DNA from: a virus
Length of the DNA stretch: 64,000 bases
Virus record (IMG/VR): IMGVR_UViG_3300043783_000034
Span: 1 to 64,000 of that record
Reading direction: 5' to 3' (one strand)
The first letter of the stretch is position 1. Each line of letters opens with the position of its first letter. Positions 7,940 to 16,281 of the stretch are shown here, in pieces. The position numbers and the translations under genes were made by a program. The notes under the pieces are model-generated. The model was not told the DNA's origin, searched no databases, and saw only the letters and a program-made list of their open reading frames with translations.

Positions 7940-8046
7940 GTGGGATGGTGTGTGGCGCCTTTTGGGCGCTCGTCGAGTTGCTGGCTCTTGGGGCCTTCCT
8001 GGCATTCCTGTTCACCCTCGGCGCGTGGTTGTCGGGCGCGCTGTGA
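7936..8046 (+). CDS. 36-residue single-span membrane peptide
   Basis: MSGMVCGAFWALVELL begins an almost entirely hydrophobic 36-residue peptide with one transmembrane segment (ALGAFLAFLFTLGAWL). Its ATG overlaps the tnpA stop and its TGA overlaps the GTG of the next gene (GTGA). That coupling supports real translation despite the size. It may be older than the IS insertion. Function unknown. Confidence 0.45.
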   Translation: MSGMVCGAFWALVELLALGAFLAFLFTLGAWLSGAL

Positions 8047-8321
8047 CGGGCGACGATCTGCGTGAATTACGCCGAGGCGCCGGTCTGACGGCTGTCGACG
8101 TCGCCTTTCTGGTCGGCGCGGGGTCTTCTGGCGGCAACGGAAGCACCATGCGCCGGAAGATCGCTCGGCTGGAGGGCCTGCGCGGGAAAGTACTTCCGAG
8201 CTATGCCCTCATCAACTTGCGCCGAGCGGTCGCACAGGACGAAACATTGCGCTTGCGTCTCTCGGGGACAAGCCAGGGACGCCATATATTGCGGCGTTTG
8301 GCCGCCAACTTGCCAATCTAG
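8043..8321 (+). CDS. Small HTH (Cro/C1-like) protein
   Basis: 92 residues from GTG 8043, coupled to the previous small gene. The start TGDDLRELRRGAGLTAVDVAFLVG resembles an Xre-type helix-turn-helix, followed by MRRKIARLEGLRG and a basic C-terminus. It is likely a DNA-binding regulator. One GGGGACA heptamer (8264-8270) lies inside its 3' end. Confidence 0.55.
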   Translation: MTGDDLRELRRGAGLTAVDVAFLVGAGSSGGNGSTMRRKIARLEGLRGKVLPSYALINLRRAVAQDETLRLRLSGTSQGRHILRRLAANLPI

Positions 8322-8330
8322 TACAAGATA

Positions 8331-8396
8331 TTGACGCATCGTCACAAAGCACATAATGCTGCAGCAGGGGACAGAGCCGGGGACAAGCCGGGGACA
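8331..8396 (+). promoter_or_regulatory. Promoter followed by three GGGGACA repeats
   Basis: TTGACG (8331-8336), a 17-base spacer and TAATGC (8354-8359) form a plausible promoter. GGGGACA at 8367-8373, 8379-8385 and 8390-8396 (steps of 12 and 11) fill the gap to the ATG at 8401, which is an operator position. It is the same heptamer as in the 630-729 cluster, mostly in opposite orientation. Confidence 0.55.
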
Positions 8397-8400
8397 GCCC

Positions 8401-8616
8401 ATGAACAGCAGCATTGATGCCGCCATACTTGCGAACTTCCGCGCGCATCGCACGACGTCGCAAATCGCACGTACGCTTGGCCTTGCGGAGCGGGTGGTCG
8501 CCGACCGGTTGCGGGAACTGCTCGAACGATGCCCGGCAGAGCGCCGACGTATAGCCCGCCGAGCGCTGCGCCTTGTCGAGCGTCGCATGGGTGTAAAGGC
8601 CACCAAGGTCGCCTGA
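8401..8616 (+). CDS. Small HTH regulator
   Basis: 71 residues from ATG 8401. TTSQIARTLGLAERVVADRLREL is a clear helix-turn-helix, followed by a basic Arg-rich tail. It lies directly behind the GGGGACA triplet, so it could be the protein that reads those sites (inference only). An upstream in-frame ATG at 8356 would start inside the -10 region and is not favoured. Confidence 0.6.
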   Translation: MNSSIDAAILANFRAHRTTSQIARTLGLAERVVADRLRELLERCPAERRRIARRALRLVERRMGVKATKVA

Positions 8617-8623
8617 TCCCCGC

Positions 8624-8637
8624 GTTTCACGTGAAAC
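8624..8637. promoter_or_regulatory. parS: Perfect parS-like centromere site
   Basis: GTTTCACGTGAAAC is an exact 14-bp palindrome. It equals the core of the bacterial chromosomal parS consensus bound by ParB. It lies between the HTH gene and the ParB-domain methylase gene. No ParA or canonical ParB (with HTH) gene is seen in the window, so host ParB is the obvious ligand. Confidence 0.75.
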
Positions 8638-8697
8638 ACCTTGCTTGCGCGCCGGCGCTCGCGCTTCTACAAGCCGAGCGGAACGGAGGACAGGCGC

Positions 8698-10053
8698 ATG
8701 GCTAAAGCGGCGGCCGCAAAGGCAAAAGCGAAACGCGACAACCGAAAGCCGCGTTCTGTCAAGAAAAATGCCATGCCTGTAAACGCTCCTTCGGCGCCCG
8801 CAGCACCGCCCCCTGAACCTCGCGTGACACCCCAGCCTGGCATTTGGCCGGCCGACCAAGTTGAGCGCCGCGCCGTGCGCGATTTGCTCGCTTACCCACG
8901 CAATGCGCGTACACACTCGCCCGAGCAGGTGGCACAACTCGTCGCCAGCATGCGCGAGTTTGGATGGACGACGCCGCTCCTCGTCGACGAGCAAGGCGTC
9001 ATCATCGCGGGCCACGGTCGCTTGATGGCCGCTCACCAGCTTGGCGTCACGGAAGTGCCGGCCATGGTCGCGCGGGGCTGGAGCGATGACCAGAAGCGCG
9101 CTTACCGCATTGCCGACAACGCTATTCCGCTCAATGCCGGCTGGGATCAGGACGCGCTGCGGATCGAGTTGCATGAACTCAAGGCGAGCGACTATGATCT
9201 CGCATTGACCGGCTTCGGCGATGTCCAGCTTGTGCAGTTCATGGCGATGCCGCCTACAGCACGCAATCCAGATGCGGCCCCTGAACCTCCTGGGAATCCA
9301 GTCACCAAGACAGGCGATATCTGGCTGCTCGGCAAGCACCGCCTACTTTGCGGCGATGCCACCGACGGCGAACAGGTCAAGGCGCTGTACGCCAATCACC
9401 GGCCGCACCTGATGGTTACCGATCCGCCCTATGGCGTCGATTACGATGCCGATTGGCGCAGTGCTTTCGTTCACTTCGTCGGGGACGTCGTTTACGCCTG
9501 GCATGCCGACCGGCATGCCAGTTTGGTGCAGGATAGTCTCCACGCATGTGATTTTGAAATGAGGTGCCAAATCATATGGGCAAAAGAACGCTTCGTCATT
9601 TCCAGAGGGGATTATCATTGGCAGCATGAGCCGTGTTGGTATGCCGTACGCAAAGGAAAACCCGGACAGTGGAGCGGTGATCGCTCGCAAAGCACCCTTT
9701 GGACCATCGCTCATGTCAAAAGCGAAACGGGGCATAGCACGCAAAAGCCCATCGAATGCATGAAACGCCCGATCGAGAACAATAGCCGCGTCGGCGATGC
9801 CGTTTATGATCCGTTCGTGGGATCCGGAACGACGATCATCGCCTCCGAACTCACCGGTCGGGTGGCGCTCGCTATGGAAATTGACCCAATCTACTGCGAC
9901 GTAGTTGTGCTGCGCTGGCAGACATACGCCAAGGGCGAAGCACGGCTTGAGGCCACAGGTCAGACCTTCACCGAGGTGGCCGCCAAGCGGCTGCCAAAAG
10001 AAAAGGGCACCGGCCAAGGCCAGCGCCCTGCTGTGGGCGCCTCCGCGCCATGA
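8698..10053 (+). CDS. ParB-like N-domain fused to DNA methyltransferase
   Basis: 451 residues from ATG 8698 with GGAGGA upstream. A basic Ala/Lys-rich tail leads to a ParB/Srx-type domain at ~60-150 (YPRNARTHSPEQV, IIAGHGRLMAAHQLG). A beta-class amino-methyltransferase follows: DPPYGVDYDADW near residue 242, then DPFVGSGTTIIASE near 371. Beta-class enzymes methylate adenine N6 or cytosine N4; the family includes CcrM, but target specificity cannot be read here. Such fusions are common in phages. The ParB-type part lacks the HTH that normally reads parS, although a parS lies 60 bases upstream. Confidence 0.88.
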   Translation: MAKAAAAKAKAKRDNRKPRSVKKNAMPVNAPSAPAAPPPEPRVTPQPGIWPADQVERRAVRDLLAYPRNARTHSPEQVAQLVASMREFGWTTPLLVDEQGVIIAGHGRLMAAHQLGVTEVPAMVARGWSDDQKRAYRIADNAIPLNAGWDQDALRIELHELKASDYDLALTGFGDVQLVQFMAMPPTARNPDAAPEPPGNPVTKTGDIWLLGKHRLLCGDATDGEQVKALYANHRPHLMVTDPPYGVDYDADWRSAFVHFVGDVVYAWHADRHASLVQDSLHACDFEMRCQIIWAKERFVISRGDYHWQHEPCWYAVRKGKPGQWSGDRSQSTLWTIAHVKSETGHSTQKPIECMKRPIENNSRVGDAVYDPFVGSGTTIIASELTGRVALAMEIDPIYCDVVVLRWQTYAKGEARLEATGQTFTEVAAKRLPKEKGTGQGQRPAVGASAP

Positions 10054-10839
10054 TCACTTGCCCTCCGGCGTGCCGTAGTAGCGCGTCGGCTCACCTTTGA
10101 CCTTCTCCTTGCGCAGCTTGAGGCCGACCGCTCTCGCCTGCGCCGGTACGCTCACCGCAGGCCAGCCGGTGGTCTTGAGAATCTCAGCAGTCGTGCAGCC
10201 GCTCTTGCGCTGGAGCAATTCGCCAATGAGGGCAGTCTTGGTCTTACCGCCATTGAGTGCCCGCTTCGTGGCGGTGGCCTTCGCCTTCGTCTTCGGCATA
10301 GTGATCTCTCTGTCAGGGCCAATTCGCCGCTTATCACGGGCTACCCTTGCGTCACGCGCCTGATTGGTTTCCGGTGTCCGAACCAAGCAAGCCGGAATGT
10401 CGAGGCCATCGCCGACTGGTTTAGCAGGGCCGCCGCCTGCGAAAGCAGGGGCAGGAATAGCCTCAAGCGGTGCGGTCGCTAGGGGTACAGCGGCCTGATT
10501 GATGGCCTCTCCACGGCCTTCCTCGGCGGTTCTGGCGGCAAGTGGCGGCGAGGCACCGGCGGCAGCATTCAATTTCATCGCGAGCGACAAGGTGCTCGGG
10601 CGCTTGCCGCCGTTGGCTTTTGCCTGTGCTTCTGTATCGGGTTTGACAGTGTCGGTCGGCCGCCAAATCCATGCGCCGTCGACCTTCATTGTCTCAAATT
10701 CGAACTCGTGTCGGGCGTGCGGTCCGAGCGTGAGCGTCGCTGCTGCCTTGGCATCGGCCTGCCGTTTGAAACGATCCTGTCCCTTCCGGGCAGTCGTAGT
10801 CGATAACTTGGCGGTATTGCCAGCGTGAATCGCCATCAT
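10054..10839 (-). CDS. DUF3489 domain protein
   Basis: 261 residues. The start ATG 10839 follows GGAGGGG; ATG 10836 is equally possible. The C-terminal ~75 residues (KTALIGELLQRKSGCTTAEI...TGWPAVSVPAQARAVG...) match the DUF3489 winged-helix-like domain common in Alphaproteobacteria. The N-terminal half is Ala/Thr/Pro-rich and low complexity. It is probably a DNA-binding regulator. It is transcribed leftward and ends base-to-base with the rightward methylase gene (stops at 10051-10053 and 10054-10056). Confidence 0.7.
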   Translation of the reverse strand: MMAIHAGNTAKLSTTTARKGQDRFKRQADAKAAATLTLGPHARHEFEFETMKVDGAWIWRPTDTVKPDTEAQAKANGGKRPSTLSLAMKLNAAAGASPPLAARTAEEGRGEAINQAAVPLATAPLEAIPAPAFAGGGPAKPVGDGLDIPACLVRTPETNQARDARVARDKRRIGPDREITMPKTKAKATATKRALNGGKTKTALIGELLQRKSGCTTAEILKTTGWPAVSVPAQARAVGLKLRKEKVKGEPTRYYGTPEGK

Positions 10840-10964
10840 GGTGGTCCCCTCCAATCGGGTTGTCGGCATGGTCGCCGTTCAAGGGGCAAGCAAAGATCAC
10901 CGCCCCTTGGGCTGCGATCAGGCCAATTCCAAATCCGCAATGAGGCAGGGAGCGCGCACGTCAT
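10836..10964 (-). CDS. 42-residue leader ORF upstream of the DUF3489 gene
   Basis: The ATG at 10964 has an excellent ribosome binding site (AGAGGAGA). The ORF encodes a Trp/Arg/Pro-rich 42-mer and its TGA overlaps the start of the DUF3489 gene. It could be a real small protein or a leader ensuring coupling. No homology is recognised. Confidence 0.4.
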   Translation of the reverse strand: MTCALPASLRIWNWPDRSPRGGDLCLPLERRPCRQPDWRGPP

Positions 10965-10966
10965 AA

Positions 10967-11040
10967 TCTCCTCTGTGAGGGCGGGCCCATCGGGCCCCGG
11001 TTGACAACGTGGAACATATAGCAAAAAGTAGGCGTGTCAA
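10967..11040 (-). promoter_or_regulatory. Leftward promoter with the same hairpin leader as at 5722
   Basis: On the minus strand, TTGACA (11040-11035), a 16-base spacer and TATGTT lead to a GGGCCC-GAT-GGGCCC hairpin (10983-10997) and the shared 21-base segment ending AGAGGAGA (10987-10967). It is identical over those 21 bases to 5773-5793. It drives the leader ORF and the DUF3489 gene. Confidence 0.65.
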
Positions 11041-11068
11041 TACCAAAGAGCGAAAGGGTTAAATCCCT

Positions 11069-11464
11069 ATGCCCCGGGCCACCGCTTCCTCTCGGACGCT
11101 CGCGATCGCCGCCCGCTTGGCGGAAGGCGGGATCAGCTACTCCGCCGTAGGCCGCGAATTCGGCGTCAGCCGACAGCGCGTGGAGACCATAGCCAAGAAG
11201 GCCGGTCTGCGTTCCAGCTGTTCCTTGATCGCGTGTGCCGAGCGCCGCGCCCGTCGCGAGCAAAGCAAGCGCGCTGCCCGCGCGCGCGCGGTGAAGCAAA
11301 TCGAAGCCGTCCGTAAAGCCATCGAAGAACTTGGAATGTCGATCAAAGAAGCTGCCGCCCATCTGCGTATCCCCCATTACACAGTCGCCTATATCGTCCA
11401 GAGCCGCGGCTTCCGGTGCCATCGGCAAAGCGGGAACCCAAACTACCGGAAGGAGCCCGTCTGA
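11069..11464 (+). CDS. HTH regulator, basic
   Basis: 131 residues. It has two helix-turn-helix-like segments: SYSAVGREFGVSRQRVETIAKKAG near the N-terminus and SIKEAAAHLRIPHYTVAYIVQSRG near residue 100. A very Arg/Ala-rich linker lies between them. Likely a phage DNA-binding regulator. Its last codon overlaps the ATG of the next gene. Confidence 0.6.
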   Translation: MPRATASSRTLAIAARLAEGGISYSAVGREFGVSRQRVETIAKKAGLRSSCSLIACAERRARREQSKRAARARAVKQIEAVRKAIEELGMSIKEAAAHLRIPHYTVAYIVQSRGFRCHRQSGNPNYRKEPV

Positions 11465-11742
11465 TGTTCAAGCCCGGCGACCGCGTCCGCTGCATCGACG
11501 CGGAAAATTCCTTGGCGATCCTCACGGAGGGCGCGGTCTACACCGTGGCCGGACTACGTGGCGGCATCCCGAGGCAGCGGAGACACCGTAATCACGCCTT
11601 ATGTCCCGACGGCTTGATCCTGCAAGGGATCGCTCTGCCATCGTGGGCGGGATCCTTCGCCGCCGCCCGCTTCGTCCTTATCAATCCGCGGGAAACCTCC
11701 ATTGAAGTCTTTACGCGCATGCTCGAAGGCGGCTACCGGTAG
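11464..11742 (+). CDS. KOW/SH3-like small protein
   Basis: 92 residues. MFKPGDRVRCIDA...LTEGAVYTVAGLRGG is the common phage/plasmid small beta-barrel beginning seen in many hypothetical proteins. The C-terminus (SFAAARFVLINPRETS) is also typical. Function unknown. It is coupled to the preceding HTH gene. Confidence 0.6.
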   Translation: MFKPGDRVRCIDAENSLAILTEGAVYTVAGLRGGIPRQRRHRNHALCPDGLILQGIALPSWAGSFAAARFVLINPRETSIEVFTRMLEGGYR

Positions 11743-11759
11743 GTTCATGTAGAGGTCCC

Positions 11760-11787
11760 TTGCAATCCGTATGCAGTATGATATACA
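11760..11787 (+). promoter_or_regulatory. Promoter upstream of the 11817 regulator
   Basis: TTGCAA (11760-11765), a 16-base spacer and TATACA (11782-11787). TATGCA (11770-11775) and TGCATA (11810-11815) form an inverted pair flanking the probable transcription start, a possible autoregulatory operator. Confidence 0.45.
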
Positions 11788-11816
11788 CACGGCCGGATGT
11801 CAATAGGGCTGCATAC

Positions 11817-12110
11817 ATGAAATTTCGCGAAGCGACCGACCAACTATTCAGCCAAATCGAGCACGGCGAGCTTGCCGAAAGGTTGCATGTGTCGATAGCA
11901 TCTATCAGGCAGGCAAGGTTGAAGCCTGACGCGCTTGCTCATAGAGCACCGCCCAAAGACTGGGAGCAAGCAGTAGTGAGCTTGGCCGAGCAAAGGATTG
12001 AACACTATCGAAAGTTGGCGGAAGCGTTGCGAAAAGAAAATAATCAAAACACTATCAGCAGCAAACAGCAGATACGTGGTCGCCCGATAACGGAGTGCCG
12101 CGCGATTTGA
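11817..12110 (+). CDS. Small HTH regulator with coiled-coil tail
   Basis: 97 residues from ATG 11817. GELAERLHVSIASIRQARLKPDALAHRAPP is a helix-turn-helix plus linker of a type frequent in rhizobial phages and plasmids. WEQAVVSLAEQRIEHYRKLAEALRKE forms a helical tail. It is the last gene before the packaging module and may regulate late genes. Confidence 0.6.
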   Translation: MKFREATDQLFSQIEHGELAERLHVSIASIRQARLKPDALAHRAPPKDWEQAVVSLAEQRIEHYRKLAEALRKENNQNTISSKQQIRGRPITECRAI

Positions 12111-12141
12111 TTATTTGATTCTGCCCCTGTAAATTTCAAAA

Positions 12142-12651
12142 ATGCCCCGGGGTGGAAGGCGAGAAGGTGCAGGCCGGCCGCGAAAGACGCGCCCCAAGCG
12201 CGTGCAGGATGCGCTCGAGCGCGGCGCTACGATTCAGGCCGCAAGCCGCAAAGCTGACAAGAAGCAGGCGGTGCAGGTGCTCGAGGATTTCATGTTGCTG
12301 TGCGCTGGCATGGCGGCTTACTTTCAACCGCGCCCGCCAACGGCCGCCGAGCAGAATCCCAATGCGGATGAAGGCAAATTCCTCGATTACATGGAGCGCG
12401 CATGCGACTATGCGATCGGGCTAGCGCGCTATCAGTCGCCCAGCTTCAAGGCGGTGCTCGCAACCATCCTGACCCCTGGACAGCCCGCTATGGCCGTAGG
12501 CGGGGAGCTACCCCAGCTTCCCGTCCCTGAAACGCACCGGCAGTCCGCTAATGCGCAGGGCGAAGGCGCCAAGGTGATTGATCTGCGCCCTGACGAGGCA
12601 GAGCTCGCCCGGGTCTACCAGCGCATCGTGGGCGCAACCCGCGTTGCTTGA
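12142..12651 (+). CDS. Putative terminase small subunit
   Basis: 169 residues. It starts with PRGGRREGAGRPRKTRPK, a basic motif typical of small terminase-type proteins, and has a helical middle and acidic C-terminus. It directly precedes and overlaps the large terminase gene, the usual order. It should bind the packaging site and hand DNA to the motor. Assignment rests mainly on position and the N-terminal motif. Confidence 0.55.
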   Translation: MPRGGRREGAGRPRKTRPKRVQDALERGATIQAASRKADKKQAVQVLEDFMLLCAGMAAYFQPRPPTAAEQNPNADEGKFLDYMERACDYAIGLARYQSPSFKAVLATILTPGQPAMAVGGELPQLPVPETHRQSANAQGEGAKVIDLRPDEAELARVYQRIVGATRVA

Positions 12652-14305
12652 CGTCGTTCGCCCGCGGCTGAACTTCCGCAATCCAGACTATGGCAAGATC
12701 TTCCGCGAGCGCCTACTCGCCCTCGACAACATCCGGCGCGACCCGGGTTGCCTGCCGGACCTGCGGGCTTATTATCGCGATAACGTCCCCGACTTCATTT
12801 CGGATTGGGGGATCACCTTCGAGCCGCGCAACGTTGAAATCGGCAAGCCATCGATCGTGCCGATGGTGCTCTTTGATAAACAACGCGAATTCATAGAATG
12901 GATCGTCTGGCACTGGAAAGACCAGACGCCAGGCTTGGCCGAGAAGTCGCGCGATGTGGGCGCGACGTGGTGTGCAGTCGCGACCGGCTGCGCACTTTGC
13001 ATCTTTTACGAGGGCTTCGCCGTCGGCGTGGGCTCTCGTAAGGGCGAGTACGTCGACAAAATCGGCACCATGAAGCCGATCCTGCCCAAGGCGCGTATGT
13101 TCATGCGCAACCTTCCGGTCGAGTTCCGGGCTGGCTGGGAAGAGTGGCGCGACGCGCCGTACATGCGCCTGAACTTCCCGGACACCGGCTCACTGATGAC
13201 CGGCGAGGCTGGTGATGCCATTGGCCGCGGGGATCGGACGTCGATCTATTTCGTGGACGAAGCTGCTCATTTGGAGCGGCCGCGCAGCGTCGACGCCTCC
13301 TTGTCGATGACCACGAACTGCCGCATCGACATGTCTTCGGTCAACACGATGAACAACCCGTTTGCCGAAAAACGGTGGAGCGGCAAGGTCGACGTTTTCG
13401 TATTCGACTGGCGCGACGATCCGCGCAAGGACGAGGCTTGGTACAAAAAGAAATGTGAAGAACTCGATCCAGTCGTCGTCGCCCAAGAGATCGATCGCGA
13501 CTATCAGGCCTCTGCGACCGGCGTCATCATCCCGGCCGATTGGGCGCGCGCGTGCCTGGACGCGGCCGCAAAGCTCGGCGTCGAGATCACGGGCGAGCGG
13601 TCGATTGCCCTCGACGTCGCGGACGAAGGCATTGACAAGAACGCGATCGTTGGCGGCAAGGGCATCGAAGTCTCGATCGCCATGGAATGGAGCGGCAAGG
13701 GAAGCGACATCCTCGAGACCACCCAGCACGCCTTCAATGTGGCCGACCAGTTCGACATCCGGCGCGTGCGTTACGACGCCGACGGCATCGGCGCCGGTGT
13801 GCGCGGCGACGCGCGCTCGATCAACGAAAAGCGCCGCTCGCTCAAGGCGCACGAGAAGGACTTCGAGCCGTTCCGTGGCAGCGAAGCGGTGGTCGACCCG
13901 GAAGGCATCGTCGACGGCACAATCGGCAGCGACGGCGACAAGGGCCGCACAAACGAGGATTACTTCGCCAACCGCAAGGCGCAGGGTTGGTGGTCGTTGC
14001 GCCGGCGATGCGAGCGCACGTGGCGATGGATAACCAAGGGCAACAAATGCGATCCCGACGCCATCCTCTCGATCAACACGAAAGAATGCAAGAACTGGCA
14101 AAAGCTGGTCACCGAAATGAGCCAGCCGACGTACAAGCCGAACGAAATAGGGAAACTGGTCGTCAACAAGAAACCGGACGGGATGAAGTCGCCGAACCTT
14201 GGTGACGGGCTGATGATGCGCTACGCGCCCGGCGCCCCGCGGCCGGTACGGTTTACGCCCGATTTGCTGTCGCGACTGCGTGGCATCCCGCGCCGGCGGA
14301 GTTGA
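12644..14305 (+). CDS. terL: Terminase large subunit
   Basis: About 553 residues if TTG 12644 is used; there is no ATG near the expected N-terminus, and the frame is open upstream inside the small-subunit gene. The ATPase domain has a Walker A-like SRDVGATW near residue 105 and Walker B IYFVDEAAH near 201. The nuclease half contains IALDVADEGIDKNAIV and VRYDADGIGAGV, with the Asp residues expected of an RNase H-like fold. It powers DNA packaging and makes the headful or site cut. Confidence 0.88.
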   Translation: MLDVVRPRLNFRNPDYGKIFRERLLALDNIRRDPGCLPDLRAYYRDNVPDFISDWGITFEPRNVEIGKPSIVPMVLFDKQREFIEWIVWHWKDQTPGLAEKSRDVGATWCAVATGCALCIFYEGFAVGVGSRKGEYVDKIGTMKPILPKARMFMRNLPVEFRAGWEEWRDAPYMRLNFPDTGSLMTGEAGDAIGRGDRTSIYFVDEAAHLERPRSVDASLSMTTNCRIDMSSVNTMNNPFAEKRWSGKVDVFVFDWRDDPRKDEAWYKKKCEELDPVVVAQEIDRDYQASATGVIIPADWARACLDAAAKLGVEITGERSIALDVADEGIDKNAIVGGKGIEVSIAMEWSGKGSDILETTQHAFNVADQFDIRRVRYDADGIGAGVRGDARSINEKRRSLKAHEKDFEPFRGSEAVVDPEGIVDGTIGSDGDKGRTNEDYFANRKAQGWWSLRRRCERTWRWITKGNKCDPDAILSINTKECKNWQKLVTEMSQPTYKPNEIGKLVVNKKPDGMKSPNLGDGLMMRYAPGAPRPVRFTPDLLSRLRGIPRRRS

Positions 14306-14406
14306 CGGGGCGCGGCGACCGCCACTCTTTTGCGCCGCTGACACACTTGCCACGATCTTGAAAAACTTGGAAACAATCAAGTGGCCTTTTTCAAGCGAGG
14401 GACAGC

Positions 14407-16236
14407 ATGAGCGGCAATGGTCACGGCGGCGCGCGGCGCGGGTCAGGCCGCAAGAAACTGACCGCCATCGAAGGCGGCAAGCCAGCACCGGCTATTCCAG
14501 CCGAGCCGAAGAAGCCCGCGACCGCCCGAATCCTCGACATGGCGGCCTGGGCGCAAATTATCGAAGCCAGCCGCGACCGCGCCAGCGCTTCTGCTCGCCG
14601 CCCACGAACGCCCGAGTGGAATCCATTCCAGTGCGAGAAGCAGCGCGAATTGCACCCACCGATGGCGCGCCCGAAGGATCCCGCGAAGCTGATGGCGAAC
14701 GACAGCGCGCTCGTGTCGACCAATGGCTGGAACGCACAGCAATGGAGCGCCGGCGGCGTCTTTTCGAACTTCGCCAGCGAAGGCCTGCTGTTCGTCGGAT
14801 ACCCGTACTTGGCCGAGCTCGCGCAGCGCCCAGAGTATCGGCTGCTGTCCGAAATTCGCGCCGAGGAATCGACCCGCAAGTGGATCAAATATGTCGGCAA
14901 TGAAAAAGACGACAGAGCCGCGAATCGCACCGATGCCCGCATCAAGGAATTGAAGGATTACGCTGAACACCTGCAGGTCCGCCGATGGTTCAAGGACTTC
15001 GACGCGCAGGACAGCTTCTTCGGGCGCTCGCACATTTTCATCGATCTCGGGGCGGGTCTTGACCAAGTCAGCAATCCCGAGCTCAAGACGCCGATCGGCC
15101 ACGGACGCGATCAATTCACCGACGCCGCGATCAAGGAAGGCAAACTCGGCAAAGGCTGCCTCAAGGGTCTGCGCACCATCGAACCGATATGGGCCTACCC
15201 GACGACCTACAACGCAGTGAACCCGCTGTTGCCGAGTTGGTACGATCCGCAAGTCTGGTATGTGATGGGGACCGAGATCCACGCCACGCGCCTACTGACC
15301 GGCATCAGCCGGCCCGTGCCGGATATCCTCAAGCCAGCCTATAGCTTCGGCGGTTTGTCGATGTCGCAGATGGCGCAGCCTTACGTCCAAATCTGGCTTG
15401 ATACGCGCGCGGCCGTGGGTCAAATCGTCACAAATTACTCAATCATCGTTCTGCTGACCGATTTGCAGACGCTTATTCAGCCTGGCGGCGCCGATCTGAT
15501 CGGGCGGGCGGAAGGCTTCAACGCGCTGCGTGGCAACCAGGGCCTCTTCATGGCCAACAAGGCGACCGAGGACGTCAAGAACGTCGTCACGTCGCTGGCG
15601 GGTCTGCACGAACTCCAATCGCAGGCCCAGGAACACCTATGCAGTGTCGCGCGCATTCCGGGCACGAAGTTCACCGGCTTGCAGCCGCAGGGCTTCAATG
15701 CCACGGCTGAGGGCGAGATGCGCGCCTTCGAGGAAACGATCCACGGCCATCAGGAGGACTTTCATCGTCCGCGGCTTACGCCAGTGATCGACCTGATGAT
15801 GATCTCGCTGTGGGGCGAGCGCGACGACGACATCACTTTCGAGTTCTTGCCGTTGCAGGAAATGAGCGAGAAGGAGCGCAACGAAATGCGCAAGGTGGAC
15901 GCCGAGGCGGATGGGCAAGACATCGACCGCGGCGTCATCAGCCCGGAGGAGCGCCGGCGCAAGATCGCGGCTGATCCGGATTCGGGCTACAACGATATCA
16001 ACCCGAACGACGTGCCCGACTTACTTGAGGAAGAGGAAGAAGGTCTCGAGCCCGAGAAAGGGCGACCGCAGCCGGTCGCGGGCAAGGGGAAGGGCGGAAA
16101 AGAGGCGGCAAGCAAGGGCGGCGCCGAGGATGTATCATTTGACGATGCGGCGCTTAATCGCGCGCTGGGCCGCGGCGCGGTTAACACGAAGGACCAAGGG
16201 GCCAACCTTGAACAGCTGGAGACGAGGAATGAATGA
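14407..16236 (+). CDS. Portal protein (DUF1073-type)
   Basis: 609 residues. The N-terminal HGGARRGSGRKKL tail resembles the basic start of small terminases. The body fits the DUF1073/phage portal family: LLSEIRAEESTRKWIKY, FFGRSHIFIDLG, PGTKFTGLQPQGFNATAEGEMR and a long helical C-terminal part. The last ~90 residues are Glu/Lys/Gly-rich and disordered. The portal ring forms the DNA entry vertex and docks the terminase. RBS GAGGGA lies upstream. Confidence 0.85.
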   Translation: MSGNGHGGARRGSGRKKLTAIEGGKPAPAIPAEPKKPATARILDMAAWAQIIEASRDRASASARRPRTPEWNPFQCEKQRELHPPMARPKDPAKLMANDSALVSTNGWNAQQWSAGGVFSNFASEGLLFVGYPYLAELAQRPEYRLLSEIRAEESTRKWIKYVGNEKDDRAANRTDARIKELKDYAEHLQVRRWFKDFDAQDSFFGRSHIFIDLGAGLDQVSNPELKTPIGHGRDQFTDAAIKEGKLGKGCLKGLRTIEPIWAYPTTYNAVNPLLPSWYDPQVWYVMGTEIHATRLLTGISRPVPDILKPAYSFGGLSMSQMAQPYVQIWLDTRAAVGQIVTNYSIIVLLTDLQTLIQPGGADLIGRAEGFNALRGNQGLFMANKATEDVKNVVTSLAGLHELQSQAQEHLCSVARIPGTKFTGLQPQGFNATAEGEMRAFEETIHGHQEDFHRPRLTPVIDLMMISLWGERDDDITFEFLPLQEMSEKERNEMRKVDAEADGQDIDRGVISPEERRRKIAADPDSGYNDINPNDVPDLLEEEEEGLEPEKGRPQPVAGKGKGGKEAASKGGAEDVSFDDAALNRALGRGAVNTKDQGANLEQLETRNE

Positions 16237-16281
16237 TATCGCCGTAACTCTTGGACTTCATCGCCAAACAAAGGTGTAAGG

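Noticed and set aside
8698-10053. ParB-domain methylase as the partition protein reading the nearby parS
   Set aside because: The domain lacks the central HTH and dimerisation parts that bind parS in true ParB. Domain fusions of this type are ordinary phage methylases.
13190-14488. 432-residue open frame antisense to the terminase
   Set aside because: The terminase frame carries the ATPase and nuclease motifs; the antisense frame has none.
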